NCBI RefSeq assembly: GCF_937958655.1
Contig: NZ_CALGNH010000024.1
Coordinates: forward strand, 1-58,077
Reading direction: 5' to 3'
From: an uncultured Winogradskyella sp.
Lineage (GTDB): Bacteria; Bacteroidota; Bacteroidia; Flavobacteriales; Flavobacteriaceae
Length of the DNA: 58,077 nt
A program made the translations under genes and the position numbers. A model generated the notes under the pieces. The model was not told the DNA's origin. It ran no database searches and saw nothing but the letters and a program-made list of their open reading frames with translations. Shown piece after piece: positions 1 through 8,331 of the stretch; positions within the stretch are counted from its first letter, which is position 1, and each line of letters opens with the position of its first letter.

Positions 1-663
1 CCTATTGACGTAAATAATTTTGAAATCCAAAACGGTAAAATTGCATTTATTGAGCTACAAGCAGACCCAACCATAGATTTACATTTTGAAAACTTAGAAC
101 TCTATGCCAAAAATTTGCGAAATGTTACCGCAAAAGAAAGAACCCTACCATCTCCCATAAATGCCACAGCTATTTCTGTTGGCAATGGTAATGTATCGCT
201 TAATGGTAATCTAAATCTTATTAAAGACATACCCGATATGAATATTGAGTTTGCTTTAGAAAAAGCTGATGCCAAAGCGCTCAATGATTTTACTAAGCAT
301 TACGCTGGTATAGATTTTGAAAGTGGAACTTTTGAGCTCTTTAGCGAAATTGCAATTGCTGATGGTTATCTAAAAGGCTATATGAAGCCATTACTTACAG
401 ACTCTAAATTAGTTGGTAAAGATGACGGATTCCTTGGTGTACTATGGGAAGGTTTTGTTGGTTTCTTTAAATTTATTCTAAAAAATCAAAAAACAGATAC
501 ACTTGCAACCAGAATACCTATTGAAGGTGATCTTAGTAACGTAGAGACCAATATTATACCTACCGTTGCAAATATTTTTGGTAATGCATGGGTAAAGGCA
601 TTTAAAGGAGTCATTGATGATGACATTGAGTTTGAAGATGCATTTAGTGATGCTAAGGAATAG
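1..663 (+). CDS. DUF748/AsmA-like envelope protein, C-terminal part
   Basis: The reading frame is open from the first base of the window, so this is the C-terminal ~220 residues of a longer protein. It alternates beta-strand-like segments and ends with a glycine-rich, hydrophobic stretch (DGFLGVLWEGFVGFFKFIL) and an EGDLSNVETNIIPTVANIF segment. That ending resembles DUF748-family proteins, which are AsmA/TamB-like bridge-type proteins of the periplasm thought to support lipid or outer-membrane homeostasis. The assignment rests on the C-terminal pattern only. The N-terminal anchor lies outside the window. A bidirectional hairpin follows the stop codon. Confidence 0.7.
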   Translation, partial: PIDVNNFEIQNGKIAFIELQADPTIDLHFENLELYAKNLRNVTAKERTLPSPINATAISVGNGNVSLNGNLNLIKDIPDMNIEFALEKADAKALNDFTKHYAGIDFESGTFELFSEIAIADGYLKGYMKPLLTDSKLVGKDDGFLGVLWEGFVGFFKFILKNQKTDTLATRIPIEGDLSNVETNIIPTVANIFGNAWVKAFKGVIDDDIEFEDAFSDAKE

Positions 664-703
664 AAAAAAGCCTTAGTCTTTTAACTGAGACTAGGCTTTT
701 TAA
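664..703. terminator. Bidirectional intrinsic terminator
   Basis: A-run, then a stem AAAAGCCTTAGTCT pairing with AGACTAGGCTTTT with one bulge, then a T-run. It sits just after the stop of the DUF748 gene and can also serve transcripts arriving on the minus strand from the gene ending at 795. Confidence 0.8.
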
Positions 704-794
704 CACTCAAACATTGATTGATGTTCACCTTAAACAATTCAACTTAGGTCAAAATTACATTAAGCTGAATGTAAAGGTTAGTAATTAAAATCTA

Positions 795-1850
795 TTAATC
801 CATATCAAAACGAACACCAACGGAAATATTATTTTGGCTTACCTGTTGGTTATTAAATAATGGATTAAGATCGTATTTTAAGTATAAAGCCGTTCCTCCC
901 CAAGCAAGGTAACCACTAAGGCCATAGACTAAATCACTTACTTCAAAATCGCCTTTTTGCTTTTCTTTTTCCCGATCACCATTTTCTTTGTATTTAAGTT
1001 TTTGTATGCTGCCTATGTTAAGACCACCATAACCACCTAAGCCTATCTTTAACTTATCTCTTGTGGAATATCTAAAATAATTATCTTTTTCAATTTTTTT
1101 AGATGGTCCAAACTCAACATGTACTGGGAATACGAGGTTGGTAGTTCTAAATTTTGCTTTATCCAAATCTAAAGGAAATTCTTGCAAAGACACCTCACCA
1201 TTATTATTAACAAAGAATTGATTATTCTTTATATCTAACTTATTCCATTGAACGGACAGCCCATATTTAAGTCTCCAAAAGTTAGTATTCTTAAAAATTC
1301 TTGTTTTCCATGCATAGCCTAATTCTACAAATCCTGATCCTCCTAACTTATAAGGGGAATCGTTTATACTTTGCCCTTCTATTAAAGCATTATTAAAACC
1401 AATACCAAAAACAAAATCTGTAGTTGTACGCCTATCGTACTTTGTATTTCTGGCTTTTATATTAGGACCAATAACCCTAATAAATCCTACATCTATAGTA
1501 TCTTTTTCTCTTTGCGGAAGACCATTGCGTTTTAGTAAGGCTAATTCAATATCTTGTATAGCTAAACGGTCTTCTATATTTTGAGCACGTCTTTTTGCAG
1601 CTTCTTTTTTTAACTTTTCTGCTTCTTCTGCTGTAATTTCTTTAACATCTAAGCGTTTGTTAATTGCTATTATTTCCTCCTTTAAAAGGCGACGTTCTTC
1701 AGATTCTATAAGTTCCTTTTTCATTTCAATAAATGCAATTCGCTGTTGCACTCTGGTAATTGTACTATCCGCTTCTTTTTTCTGTGCATTAGCATTATTA
1801 AGCATTAAAGCTATAATTGCTAAAACTACTACTCTAGTAATTGTGTTCAT
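795..1850 (-). CDS. Outer-membrane beta-barrel protein with N-terminal coiled coil
   Basis: A signal peptide (hydrophobic residues ~7-22, ending NAQ) is followed by a highly charged Lys/Glu-rich helical region at ~25-110, probably a coiled coil in the periplasm. The remaining ~240 residues are rich in aromatic and alternating polar/hydrophobic segments ending in VGVRFDMD, as expected for an outer-membrane barrel. It is the last gene of a set with a sigma factor and a putative anti-sigma protein on the same strand. The gap to the upstream gene holds two short dispersed palindromes. No specific family was recognised, so its function is unknown; a porin-like or signalling-output role is inference. 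Confidence 0.6.
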   Translation of the reverse strand: MNTITRVVVLAIIALMLNNANAQKKEADSTITRVQQRIAFIEMKKELIESEERRLLKEEIIAINKRLDVKEITAEEAEKLKKEAAKRRAQNIEDRLAIQDIELALLKRNGLPQREKDTIDVGFIRVIGPNIKARNTKYDRRTTTDFVFGIGFNNALIEGQSINDSPYKLGGSGFVELGYAWKTRIFKNTNFWRLKYGLSVQWNKLDIKNNQFFVNNNGEVSLQEFPLDLDKAKFRTTNLVFPVHVEFGPSKKIEKDNYFRYSTRDKLKIGLGGYGGLNIGSIQKLKYKENGDREKEKQKGDFEVSDLVYGLSGYLAWGGTALYLKYDLNPLFNNQQVSQNNISVGVRFDMD

Positions 1851-1869
1851 AACTGTTCGTTTTTCTTAA

Positions 1870-1890
1870 TGCTGAACTTGTTTCAGCATC
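1870..1890. repeat. Dispersed palindrome TGCTGAa...TTTCAGCA
   Basis: Imperfect palindrome TGCTGAACTTGTTTCAGCA in the gene gap. The same core recurs inside metH (32221-32239), and related forms occur near 20300 and 48755-48836. Confidence 0.75.
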
Positions 1891-1948
1891 TTATGATTAT
1901 TAATTGATGTTTGTTTTTAGTGTATTATAATTTCTGTTTCTTTTCGAG

Positions 1949-1968
1949 ATTCCTGCCTGCGCAGGAAT
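1949..1968. repeat. Dispersed palindrome ATTCCTGC-ct-GCGCAGGAAT
   Basis: Near-perfect inverted repeat overlapping the 3' end of the putative anti-sigma gene gap. A shorter relative (CCTGC-gaaa-GCAGG) lies upstream of metF at 31393-31412. Confidence 0.7.
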
Positions 1969-1971
1969 ATG

Positions 1972-2751
1972 TTAGTTGTTACGCTCAGCAACTGCTGTTT
2001 TTACAGTTTCGTAACTAGTCTTTAGAGCATCAAATACTCTACTTCTAAAGGATTGTCCCATGTCTTCCTCTACTTTTTGCAGCAAAGCCTCTGCATTTAC
2101 AGTTCTACTGGTTTCAGTTTGTAATTTCAACTTAAAAAGTTCTTTGTTTGCTAATTTTAATAAGGAATCTACTTCCCTATCCGTTACGGCTTTATTTTCT
2201 GACTTAAACTCTTTAACCGCTTGGGCAATAGCTGTCTTAATACTTTCTGATTGATTTATTAGACTTTGTTGTTGCTCTATTTCATTTGGCTGCTTAAGTC
2301 TTGTCTTTGGGGTTTTATTTATTTCTACTAATTGATTTTCAACTTTTGGATTTTGCTTAGTTACCGATTTATATTTAATAATTTCTGGTTGTTCAGCAGC
2401 AGGTTTAGTATTATTTTCAGTCTTAATATATTGATTTTCAATACCAAATTCTGTGATTTGAGTTTTATTATCATTAGGTTCTATTGGATTAATAGTGTCT
2501 TCTTTAGTGTCCTCTTCAACCAAAATAGGATCGCTATTCTTTGTATCCTTTGAGGAAAATGTTTGTACTGCAACAGCTACCATAATAATAAGTCCGGCTG
2601 CAATGCTCATCCACCAAAACCACGGGTTTTTGGTTTTCTTTTCCTCCGCATCTAAGCGTTCGGACAGTTTTGCCCAACTCGCTTCGGACGGCTCTAAGCT
2701 TCGCTTTTCGAGCTTATCTTTTAATTGTTCTTCAAATTTAATTGGTGCCAT
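1972..2751 (-). CDS. Putative membrane anti-sigma factor
   Basis: The N-terminal ~45 residues are a charged helical segment (FEEQLKDKLEKRSLEPSEASWAKLSERLD). They are followed by a single membrane segment at ~46-66 (WFWWMSIAAGLIIMVAVAV) and a long Lys/Glu/Asn-rich, low-complexity periplasmic part. This cytoplasmic-TM-periplasm layout, and a 14-base overlap with the end of the upstream ECF sigma gene, are typical of Bacteroidota anti-sigma proteins that bind their cognate sigma factor at the inner membrane. No zinc-binding or FecR motif was seen, so the role comes from context. The overlap implies translational coupling. Confidence 0.6.
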   Translation of the reverse strand: MAPIKFEEQLKDKLEKRSLEPSEASWAKLSERLDAEEKKTKNPWFWWMSIAAGLIIMVAVAVQTFSSKDTKNSDPILVEEDTKEDTINPIEPNDNKTQITEFGIENQYIKTENNTKPAAEQPEIIKYKSVTKQNPKVENQLVEINKTPKTRLKQPNEIEQQQSLINQSESIKTAIAQAVKEFKSENKAVTDREVDSLLKLANKELFKLKLQTETSRTVNAEALLQKVEEDMGQSFRSRVFDALKTSYETVKTAVAERNN

Positions 2752-3301
2752 AACTGTTGTTATTTAATTCTTTTAATTTCTTCTGAAGCATTTGTCGCGC
2801 CTTAAATAATTGCGACTTTGAGGTTCCTTCAGAGATCTTTAATAATTCTGCAATTTCATTGTGTTTATAGCCTTCAATAGCATACATTACAAAAACCATT
2901 CTGTAACCTTCGGGCAAACTATCGATCAGTTGTTGAATTTCTGCAACTTCTATATTCGTCTTAATATTATTTGAATAATCATGTTCTAAATAGTCATCTT
3001 CAGCCGCAAACTCTATACGCTTTTTCTGTCTTAAATATGAGATTGCCTCTCTTACCATAATGCGTCGTACCCAACCTTCAAAACTACCTTCATTTTTAAA
3101 TGTCTTTAGATACTTAAACACTTTAAAAAAACCGTTAAGCATTACTTCTTCTGCCTGTTGTACATCTTTAATGTAATACCTACAGACACTCATCATTTTT
3201 GGCGCGTGTAACGTATACAATACATGCTGTGCCTCACGATTATGTTTCGCTGCTCTTTGTATAAGTTTAGTCTCGTTTTTATGAAGTTGTATAACTTTCA
3301 T
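2738..3301 (-). CDS. ECF-type RNA polymerase sigma factor
   Basis: The 187-residue protein has the two-domain sigma-70 group IV layout. Region 2 at ~25-95 contains AEEVMLNGFFKVFKYLKTFKNEGSFEGWVRRI, matching the conserved -10 recognition helix and the F..WL/RRI signature. Region 4 at ~125-180 contains the helix-turn-helix LPEGYRMVFVMYAIEGYKHNEIAELL..SEGTSKSQLFKARQ. Such factors direct RNA polymerase to a small stress or envelope regulon and are held by a membrane anti-sigma partner, here probably the overlapping downstream gene. The regulon cannot be told from the window. Confidence 0.93.
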   Translation of the reverse strand: MKVIQLHKNETKLIQRAAKHNREAQHVLYTLHAPKMMSVCRYYIKDVQQAEEVMLNGFFKVFKYLKTFKNEGSFEGWVRRIMVREAISYLRQKKRIEFAAEDDYLEHDYSNNIKTNIEVAEIQQLIDSLPEGYRMVFVMYAIEGYKHNEIAELLKISEGTSKSQLFKARQMLQKKLKELNNNSYGTN

Positions 3302-3420
3302 AGTATTGATTGTAGTTGGCTTCTATTTATAAAGATGCCAATTATTTAGAAAGGGTTGCTTTGAGGATGAAAAATATTTTCAGAAAAAACTTAAGGTGCT
3401 GACTTTAAGTGCTTTAATTT

Positions 3421-4398
3421 CTATTTTTTTCTGTCAATAACGTAATCTACCATAATTTTTAGTGAAGTTTTATATGGTGATTGAGGATAGTTATCTAATA
3501 AATTAAGTGCTTCTTTTTGAAAGGTTTTCATTTTTGAAATGGCATAATCTAAACCTTTATTGGCTTTTACAAAAGCTATGACTTCCTTAACTCGTTTTTT
3601 ATCCTTGTTATAATTTTTGACAGAATTAATAAGCCATGACTTTTCTTTTTTAGTACAATTGTTAAGCACGTAAATTAAAGGCAAGGTCATTTTTTGCTCT
3701 TTAATATCTATGCCTGTGGGTTTGCCTATGGCTTCTTCACCATAATCAAATAAATCATCTTTTATTTGAAATGCCATACCGATGAGTTCGCCGAATTTAC
3801 GCATTAGTTCCACTTCTTGGGAATTTGGCTTTACGGAAGCTGCTCCTAGGCTACAGCATGCCGCAATAAGTGTCGCTGTTTTTTGCCTTATGATGTCGTA
3901 ATAGACCTCTTCTGTAATATCGAGTTGTCTTGCTTTTTCAATTTGAAGCAATTCACCCTCACTCATTTCTCTTACGGCAACTGATATAATTTTTAGTAAA
4001 TCAAAGTCATTATTATCTATGGAGAGTAAAAGTCCTTTAGAGAGTAAATAATCACCGATGAGTACGGCAATCTTATTTTTCCAAAGTGCATTAATAGAGA
4101 AAAAACCGCGTCGTCTATTACTATCGTCCACAACATCATCGTGTACTAGTGTTGCTGTATGTATTAACTCAATAACCGACGCTCCTCTGTAGGTGCGTTC
4201 GCTAACCTGCCCATTGTTAAGCATTTTAGCAACCAAAAATACAAACATAGGGCGCATTTGCTTACCCTTACGGTTTACAATATAATGTGTTATTCGGTTA
4301 AGTAAGGCAACCTGACTCGACATTGATAAACGAAACTTTTGCTCAAAAAGTTCCATTTCATAAGCGATTGGTTGTTTTATTTGTTCGGTGATTTTCAT
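3421..4398 (-). CDS. Polyprenyl (octaprenyl-type) diphosphate synthase
   Basis: A trans-isoprenyl diphosphate synthase of 325 residues, the normal length. It carries the first aspartate-rich motif (VHDDVVDDSNRRRG, near residue 85) and the second (IKDDLFDYGEEAIGKPTG, near 215), which bind Mg2+ and the allylic diphosphate. It extends farnesyl or geranylgeranyl diphosphate with isopentenyl diphosphate; in flavobacteria the product is most likely the menaquinone side chain. Chain length cannot be read with confidence from sequence alone. It is divergent from the downstream-oriented T9SS gene at 4536 and probably monocistronic. Confidence 0.92.
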   Translation of the reverse strand: MKITEQIKQPIAYEMELFEQKFRLSMSSQVALLNRITHYIVNRKGKQMRPMFVFLVAKMLNNGQVSERTYRGASVIELIHTATLVHDDVVDDSNRRRGFFSINALWKNKIAVLIGDYLLSKGLLLSIDNNDFDLLKIISVAVREMSEGELLQIEKARQLDITEEVYYDIIRQKTATLIAACCSLGAASVKPNSQEVELMRKFGELIGMAFQIKDDLFDYGEEAIGKPTGIDIKEQKMTLPLIYVLNNCTKKEKSWLINSVKNYNKDKKRVKEVIAFVKANKGLDYAISKMKTFQKEALNLLDNYPQSPYKTSLKIMVDYVIDRKK

Positions 4399-4535
4399 TT
4401 TTATATAATGAATTCTACAAAATTACGAATTAATACCTCCACATATTCTTATAATTAGAATTTTAGTCGTTTAACCTATCATGTATATAATTTATTTGTA
4501 ACTTTCAAACGATTAATCTATTAAACTAAAATTTT

Positions 4536-5852
4536 ATGAAAAAAATTACTTTTTTATTATGTACACTATTTGTCTTTAGCTTATATAGCAATGGGCAAAA
4601 TACGTGCTCTACTTCAACACCAATAACTCCGGGCACAATCAGTGTACCTGCTTTAAACGGTGGTGAAGTTCCATTACCAGAATGTGCTGCTAATGCTAAT
4701 GGGACGAGAACGGCTGGCGTTTGGTATTCCTTTACCGCTTCTGTAGATGGTACTGCCAATGTTACATCCGATTTACCAGCAAATGTTGCACCAAATAGTG
4801 ATGATACTCGTGTTCACATTTATTCTGGTGATTGTACCTTATTAACATGTATAGGTGGAAATGATGATGTTAGTGGTGCTAATTTTTTATCTGATGCTTC
4901 ATTCCCTGTAACTAACGGTACCACGTATTTAATTGCTTGGGATGATCGATGGAATGCTGCAGGTTTTGATTTTGTGTTATCCGAAACTTCGTGTTTAGCA
5001 ACAACTGCTCCTGGTGCGGTAACAACACCAACACCAGTGGACGGCGCCACTGGTGTTGCTATAGAAGCTGGTGATGGTGTTGCCTTTTCTTGGGTAGAAG
5101 ATACTACAGGTGATGTAGCCGAGAGTTTCACAATTAGTATAGGCTTAACAGCAACTGGTGACGATATTGGATCATTGGCCGATGTTGAAAGTGGAGATGT
5201 TATTACTTTTGGTGCTGCTAATAACACAACTTACTTTTGGAAAATCGACGCCGTTAACTGTTTTGGAACAACTTCTAGTGCAGTGTGGAGTTTTACTACT
5301 GAAGATTGTGTTGACACTGCACCACCTGCATGTGTTACAGTTTTTTCACCTGTAGACAATGAAGCTTCTGCTCAACTTGGTACTGGCGGTGCAATAACTT
5401 TTACATGGGATGATGTTCCTACAGCTACAAGTTATGAGATGTTTATTAATGGATTCTCTCAAGGCACGCGTGCATCTGGTATTACATTTACTGGTTTTGA
5501 AGTTAACACTTCCTACACTTGGTCCTTAATTCCTTCTAATTGTTTTGGTGCCGCAACTGGTTGTCCAACTTGGAATTTTACTACTAGTAGTACAATTTTA
5601 AATGTTAATGAATTTGATTTAAACTCAATTCGTCACTACTATAATAACACTACCAAGGAGTTAACTTTAGAATCTGAAACTAGCACTTTTACTAACGTAA
5701 ACTTATATAACATTTTAGGCCAAGAAGTTTTCACTAAACAGTTATCGCAAAACAATGAGATTCTTAGTCTGAGCTCTTTAAATGATGGTATCTATATCGC
5801 TAAAATTAGCATTGGATCTAAATCTAAAACAATTAAATTCGTTAAAAATTAA
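4536..5852 (+). CDS. T9SS-secreted protein with fibronectin-like repeats
   Basis: A signal peptide (residues 1-20, ending NGQ) is followed by a cysteine-containing beta-sandwich region at ~22-150. Two fibronectin type III-like modules come next at ~152-255 and ~265-350, each ending in a W-x-F-T-T type strand. The C-terminal ~75 residues (VNLYNILGQEVFTKQLSQ ... DGIYIAKI ... KTIKFVKN) are a classic type A sorting domain of the type IX secretion system. This domain sends the protein across the outer membrane and to the surface. Binding or adhesion is a reasonable guess; no catalytic domain is visible. The coding strand is unusually Thr/Gly rich compared with its neighbours. Confidence 0.88.
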   Translation: MKKITFLLCTLFVFSLYSNGQNTCSTSTPITPGTISVPALNGGEVPLPECAANANGTRTAGVWYSFTASVDGTANVTSDLPANVAPNSDDTRVHIYSGDCTLLTCIGGNDDVSGANFLSDASFPVTNGTTYLIAWDDRWNAAGFDFVLSETSCLATTAPGAVTTPTPVDGATGVAIEAGDGVAFSWVEDTTGDVAESFTISIGLTATGDDIGSLADVESGDVITFGAANNTTYFWKIDAVNCFGTTSSAVWSFTTEDCVDTAPPACVTVFSPVDNEASAQLGTGGAITFTWDDVPTATSYEMFINGFSQGTRASGITFTGFEVNTSYTWSLIPSNCFGAATGCPTWNFTTSSTILNVNEFDLNSIRHYYNNTTKELTLESETSTFTNVNLYNILGQEVFTKQLSQNNEILSLSSLNDGIYIAKISIGSKSKTIKFVKN

Positions 5853-5905
5853 ATTTTAGATTTTCTCTGTTAAGAGATCTTCTGAAGCATTGATATTATA
5901 GCGAA

Positions 5906-5994
5906 CTGTCACACCTTAAGACATAGGAAGAGTGTAGTCAAAATTATTTAAAAATTAATTTTTTAGATTTTTTTAACTACGCTCAAAGTGACAG
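5906..5994. repeat. Imperfect long inverted repeat in intergenic gap
   Basis: Outer arms CTGTCAC and GTGACAG enclose a second pair, GTAGTcAAA and TTTaACTAC, around an A/T-rich centre with a run of T. It sits between the T9SS gene and the end of rlmN. It may act as a bidirectional terminator or be a dispersed repeat of the GTCATxxxGAGC type. Confidence 0.5.
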
Positions 5995-6021
5995 AATCGA
6001 TTGTTTTTCTAAGCAAAATTA

Positions 6022-7065
6022 CTATTGGCCTTTATTAGCCAACTGACCGCAAGCGGCGTCAATATCCTTTCCGCGACTTCGTCTCACGGTAACAGTAATA
6101 TTATTTGCTTCTAAAATATTTATATACATATCTAGAGCCTTAGAATCTGCTTGTTGAAATTCTCCATCATCAATTGGATTATACTCTATAAGATTTACCT
6201 TACTTGGTGCAAACGTGCAAAATTCTACTAAGGCATCAACATCCTTTCGTTTATCATTAATACCATCCCAAACCACATACTCATAGGTAATGCGGTTCTT
6301 TGTTTTAGAATACCAATATTGTAAAGCGTCTCGTAAATCACTCAATGGAAAGGTGGCATTAAATGGCATTATAGAGGTTCTTACTTCATCTATAGCAGAA
6401 TGTAGAGATACCGCTAGCTTAAACTTAACGGCATCATCCGCCATTTTTTTAATCATTTTGGGCACTCCAGAGGTAGAAACTACAATGCGTTTTGGAGACA
6501 TGCCCAAACCTTCGGGTGATGTAATCTTATCTATAGCTTTAAGTACGTTATTATAATTCATCAGTGGTTCTCCCATACCCATAAAAACAATATTACTTAA
6601 TGGTCTATTGTGGTATAAACGACTTTCATTATCAATGGCTACAACCTGATCGTATATTTCATCAGGATTGAGGTTACGCATACGTTTTAATTGTGCTGTG
6701 GCACAGAATTTACAGTCTAAACTACAGCCAACCTGAGAAGATACGCAAGCTGTAGTACGTGTTGCTGTTGGAATTAGAACAGACTCTACAATTAAATCAT
6801 CATGCAAACGTACTGCGTTCTTTATTGTTCCGTCTGCACTTCGTTGCATCTGGTCTACTTTAATATGATTGATTACAAAGTTATCTTGCAACATTTGGCG
6901 TGTTTCTAAAGATATGTTGGTCATATCCTCAAAACTATGAGCCGATTTTTGCCATAACCATTCATACACCTGATTACCTCGAAACGCTTTATCTCCTTGT
7001 TTTAGAAAGAATTCTCTAAGCTGTTCTTTGGTAAGGGCACGTATGTCTTTCTTTTTAGTTTCCAT
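6022..7065 (-). CDS. rlmN: Dual-specificity rRNA/tRNA adenine-C2 methyltransferase RlmN
   Basis: Radical-SAM enzyme that methylates C2 of A2503 in 23S rRNA and A37 in several tRNAs. The cluster-binding CxxxCxxC is seen as C114-SLD-C118-KF-C121, and the conserved C-terminal catalytic cysteine is C339 (DIDAACGQLA). Also visible are the GMGEP motif (VFMGMGEPLMNYNN) and the N-terminal RlmN accessory segment. At 347 residues it is full length. It lies downstream of queA on the same strand but behind a strong hairpin terminator, so the two are probably separate transcripts. Confidence 0.97.
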   Translation of the reverse strand: METKKKDIRALTKEQLREFFLKQGDKAFRGNQVYEWLWQKSAHSFEDMTNISLETRQMLQDNFVINHIKVDQMQRSADGTIKNAVRLHDDLIVESVLIPTATRTTACVSSQVGCSLDCKFCATAQLKRMRNLNPDEIYDQVVAIDNESRLYHNRPLSNIVFMGMGEPLMNYNNVLKAIDKITSPEGLGMSPKRIVVSTSGVPKMIKKMADDAVKFKLAVSLHSAIDEVRTSIMPFNATFPLSDLRDALQYWYSKTKNRITYEYVVWDGINDKRKDVDALVEFCTFAPSKVNLIEYNPIDDGEFQQADSKALDMYINILEANNITVTVRRSRGKDIDAACGQLANKGQ

Positions 7066-7106
7066 ATCGTTGCAAAGTTACTTAAATGAAGTGTATAACC
7101 TAAGCA

Positions 7107-7131
7107 TAAAAAAAGCCTCAATTAAGAGGCT
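7107..7131 (-). terminator. Intrinsic terminator after queA
   Basis: On the minus strand AGCCTC-TTAATT-GAGGCT is followed by a run of seven T. It lies ~20 bases after the queA stop codon. Confidence 0.85.
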
Positions 7132-7152
7132 CATTTACTTTTGTTTTTTTAA

Positions 7153-8202
7153 TTATATAATAAGCATGGCGTCACCATAAGAATAAAATTTATATTTTTC
7201 TTTTACAGCTTGGTCGTAAGCTTCCTTCATAAAATCATGACCTGCGAACGCAGAAACCATCATTAATAACGTTGATTTTGGTGTATGAAAATTTGTTATC
7301 ATACAATTGGCTATACTAAAATCGTATGGTGGAAAAATAAACTTATTAGTCCACCCATCATATTCATTTAAGCGTCCATTGGAGGATACTGAGCTTTCTA
7401 TAGTTCGCATTGAGGTTGTACCTACGGCACAAACGCGTCTTTTATTTTCAATACCTCTATTAACAATATTAGCCGCTTGTTGAGATATTACGATTTCCTC
7501 ACTATCCATTTTATGTTTAGATAAATCCTCCACTTCTACAGGATTAAAGGTTCCTAAACCAACATGAAGCGTTACTTCTGCCATTTCAACACCCTTAATC
7601 TCTAATCTTTTTAAAAGATGTTTTGAAAAGTGTAAACCTGCCGTTGGTGCAGCCACTGCTCCTTCGTTTTTTGCAAAAATAGTTTGGTAACGTTCCTCAT
7701 CTTCTGGCTCTACGTCTCTTTTTATATATTTTGGTAATGGTGTTTCGCCGAGCTCAGTTAATTTTCTTCTAAAATCACTGTAAGATCCGTCGTAAAGAAA
7801 ACGTAGTGTTCTACCTCTAGATGTTGTATTATATATAACCTCAGCTACTAAGGTTTCATCATCTCCAAAATATAATTTGTTTCCAATTCTTATCTTACGA
7901 GCAGGATCTACCAATACATCCCATAAACGTTGATCTTGATTTAATTCTCTTAGTAAGAATACTTCAATTCTGGCACCTGTTTTTTCTTTATTACCAAATA
8001 GTCTGGCAGGAAATACTTTGGTGTTGTTTAAGATCATCACATCTCCTTCATCAAAGTAATCTATTACATCTTTAAAAAGTTTATGCTCAATAGTTTGATT
8101 TTCTCTATTAAGAACCATTAATCTTGATTCATCTCTGTGTTCTGCTGGATGTTCTGCTAATAATTCTTCAGGAAGGTCAAAATTAAAATGTGATAATTTC
8201 AT
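7153..8202 (-). CDS. queA: S-adenosylmethionine:tRNA ribosyltransferase-isomerase QueA
   Basis: It transfers and isomerises the ribosyl moiety of SAM onto 7-aminomethyl-7-deazaguanine in tRNA, giving epoxyqueuosine. The start [28 protein letters not shown] and the signature segments [28 protein letters not shown] and [10 protein letters not shown] are all family hallmarks, and 349 residues is the usual length. A good TAnnTTTG promoter lies ~85 bases upstream of the start and a strong terminator follows, so it is likely a single-gene transcript. It consumes SAM; the methionine/SAM genes lie ~22 kb away. Confidence 0.97.
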   Translation of the reverse strand: MKLSHFNFDLPEELLAEHPAEHRDESRLMVLNRENQTIEHKLFKDVIDYFDEGDVMILNNTKVFPARLFGNKEKTGARIEVFLLRELNQDQRLWDVLVDPARKIRIGNKLYFGDDETLVAEVIYNTTSRGRTLRFLYDGSYSDFRRKLTELGETPLPKYIKRDVEPEDEERYQTIFAKNEGAVAAPTAGLHFSKHLLKRLEIKGVEMAEVTLHVGLGTFNPVEVEDLSKHKMDSEEIVISQQAANIVNRGIENKRRVCAVGTTSMRTIESSVSSNGRLNEYDGWTNKFIFPPYDFSIANCMITNFHTPKSTLLMMVSAFAGHDFMKEAYDQAVKEKYKFYSYGDAMLII

Positions 8203-8287
8203 TTGTATGTATTTGTTGATTTATTTATTCTACACGGGCAGACATTAAATAATTATAGTCTTACGCCGCAGAATATATTCGAAGTTG

Positions 8288-8319
8288 CAAATATACAATC
8301 TCAACATAGGCCTTGTCAA
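8288..8319 (-). promoter_or_regulatory. Bacteroidota-type promoter for queA
   Basis: An exact TATATTTG (-7 box, TAnnTTTG) at 8288-8295 is preceded on the minus strand by TTG at 8317-8319, with 21 bases between. The spacing is slightly long. Confidence 0.5.
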
Positions 8320-8331
8320 GTAATTAATTGT

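Noticed and set aside
4820..5227. 135-codon open frame on the minus strand
   Set aside because: Antisense to the T9SS gene with its low-complexity Thr/Gly coding. No start context, and the composition reflects the opposite strand.
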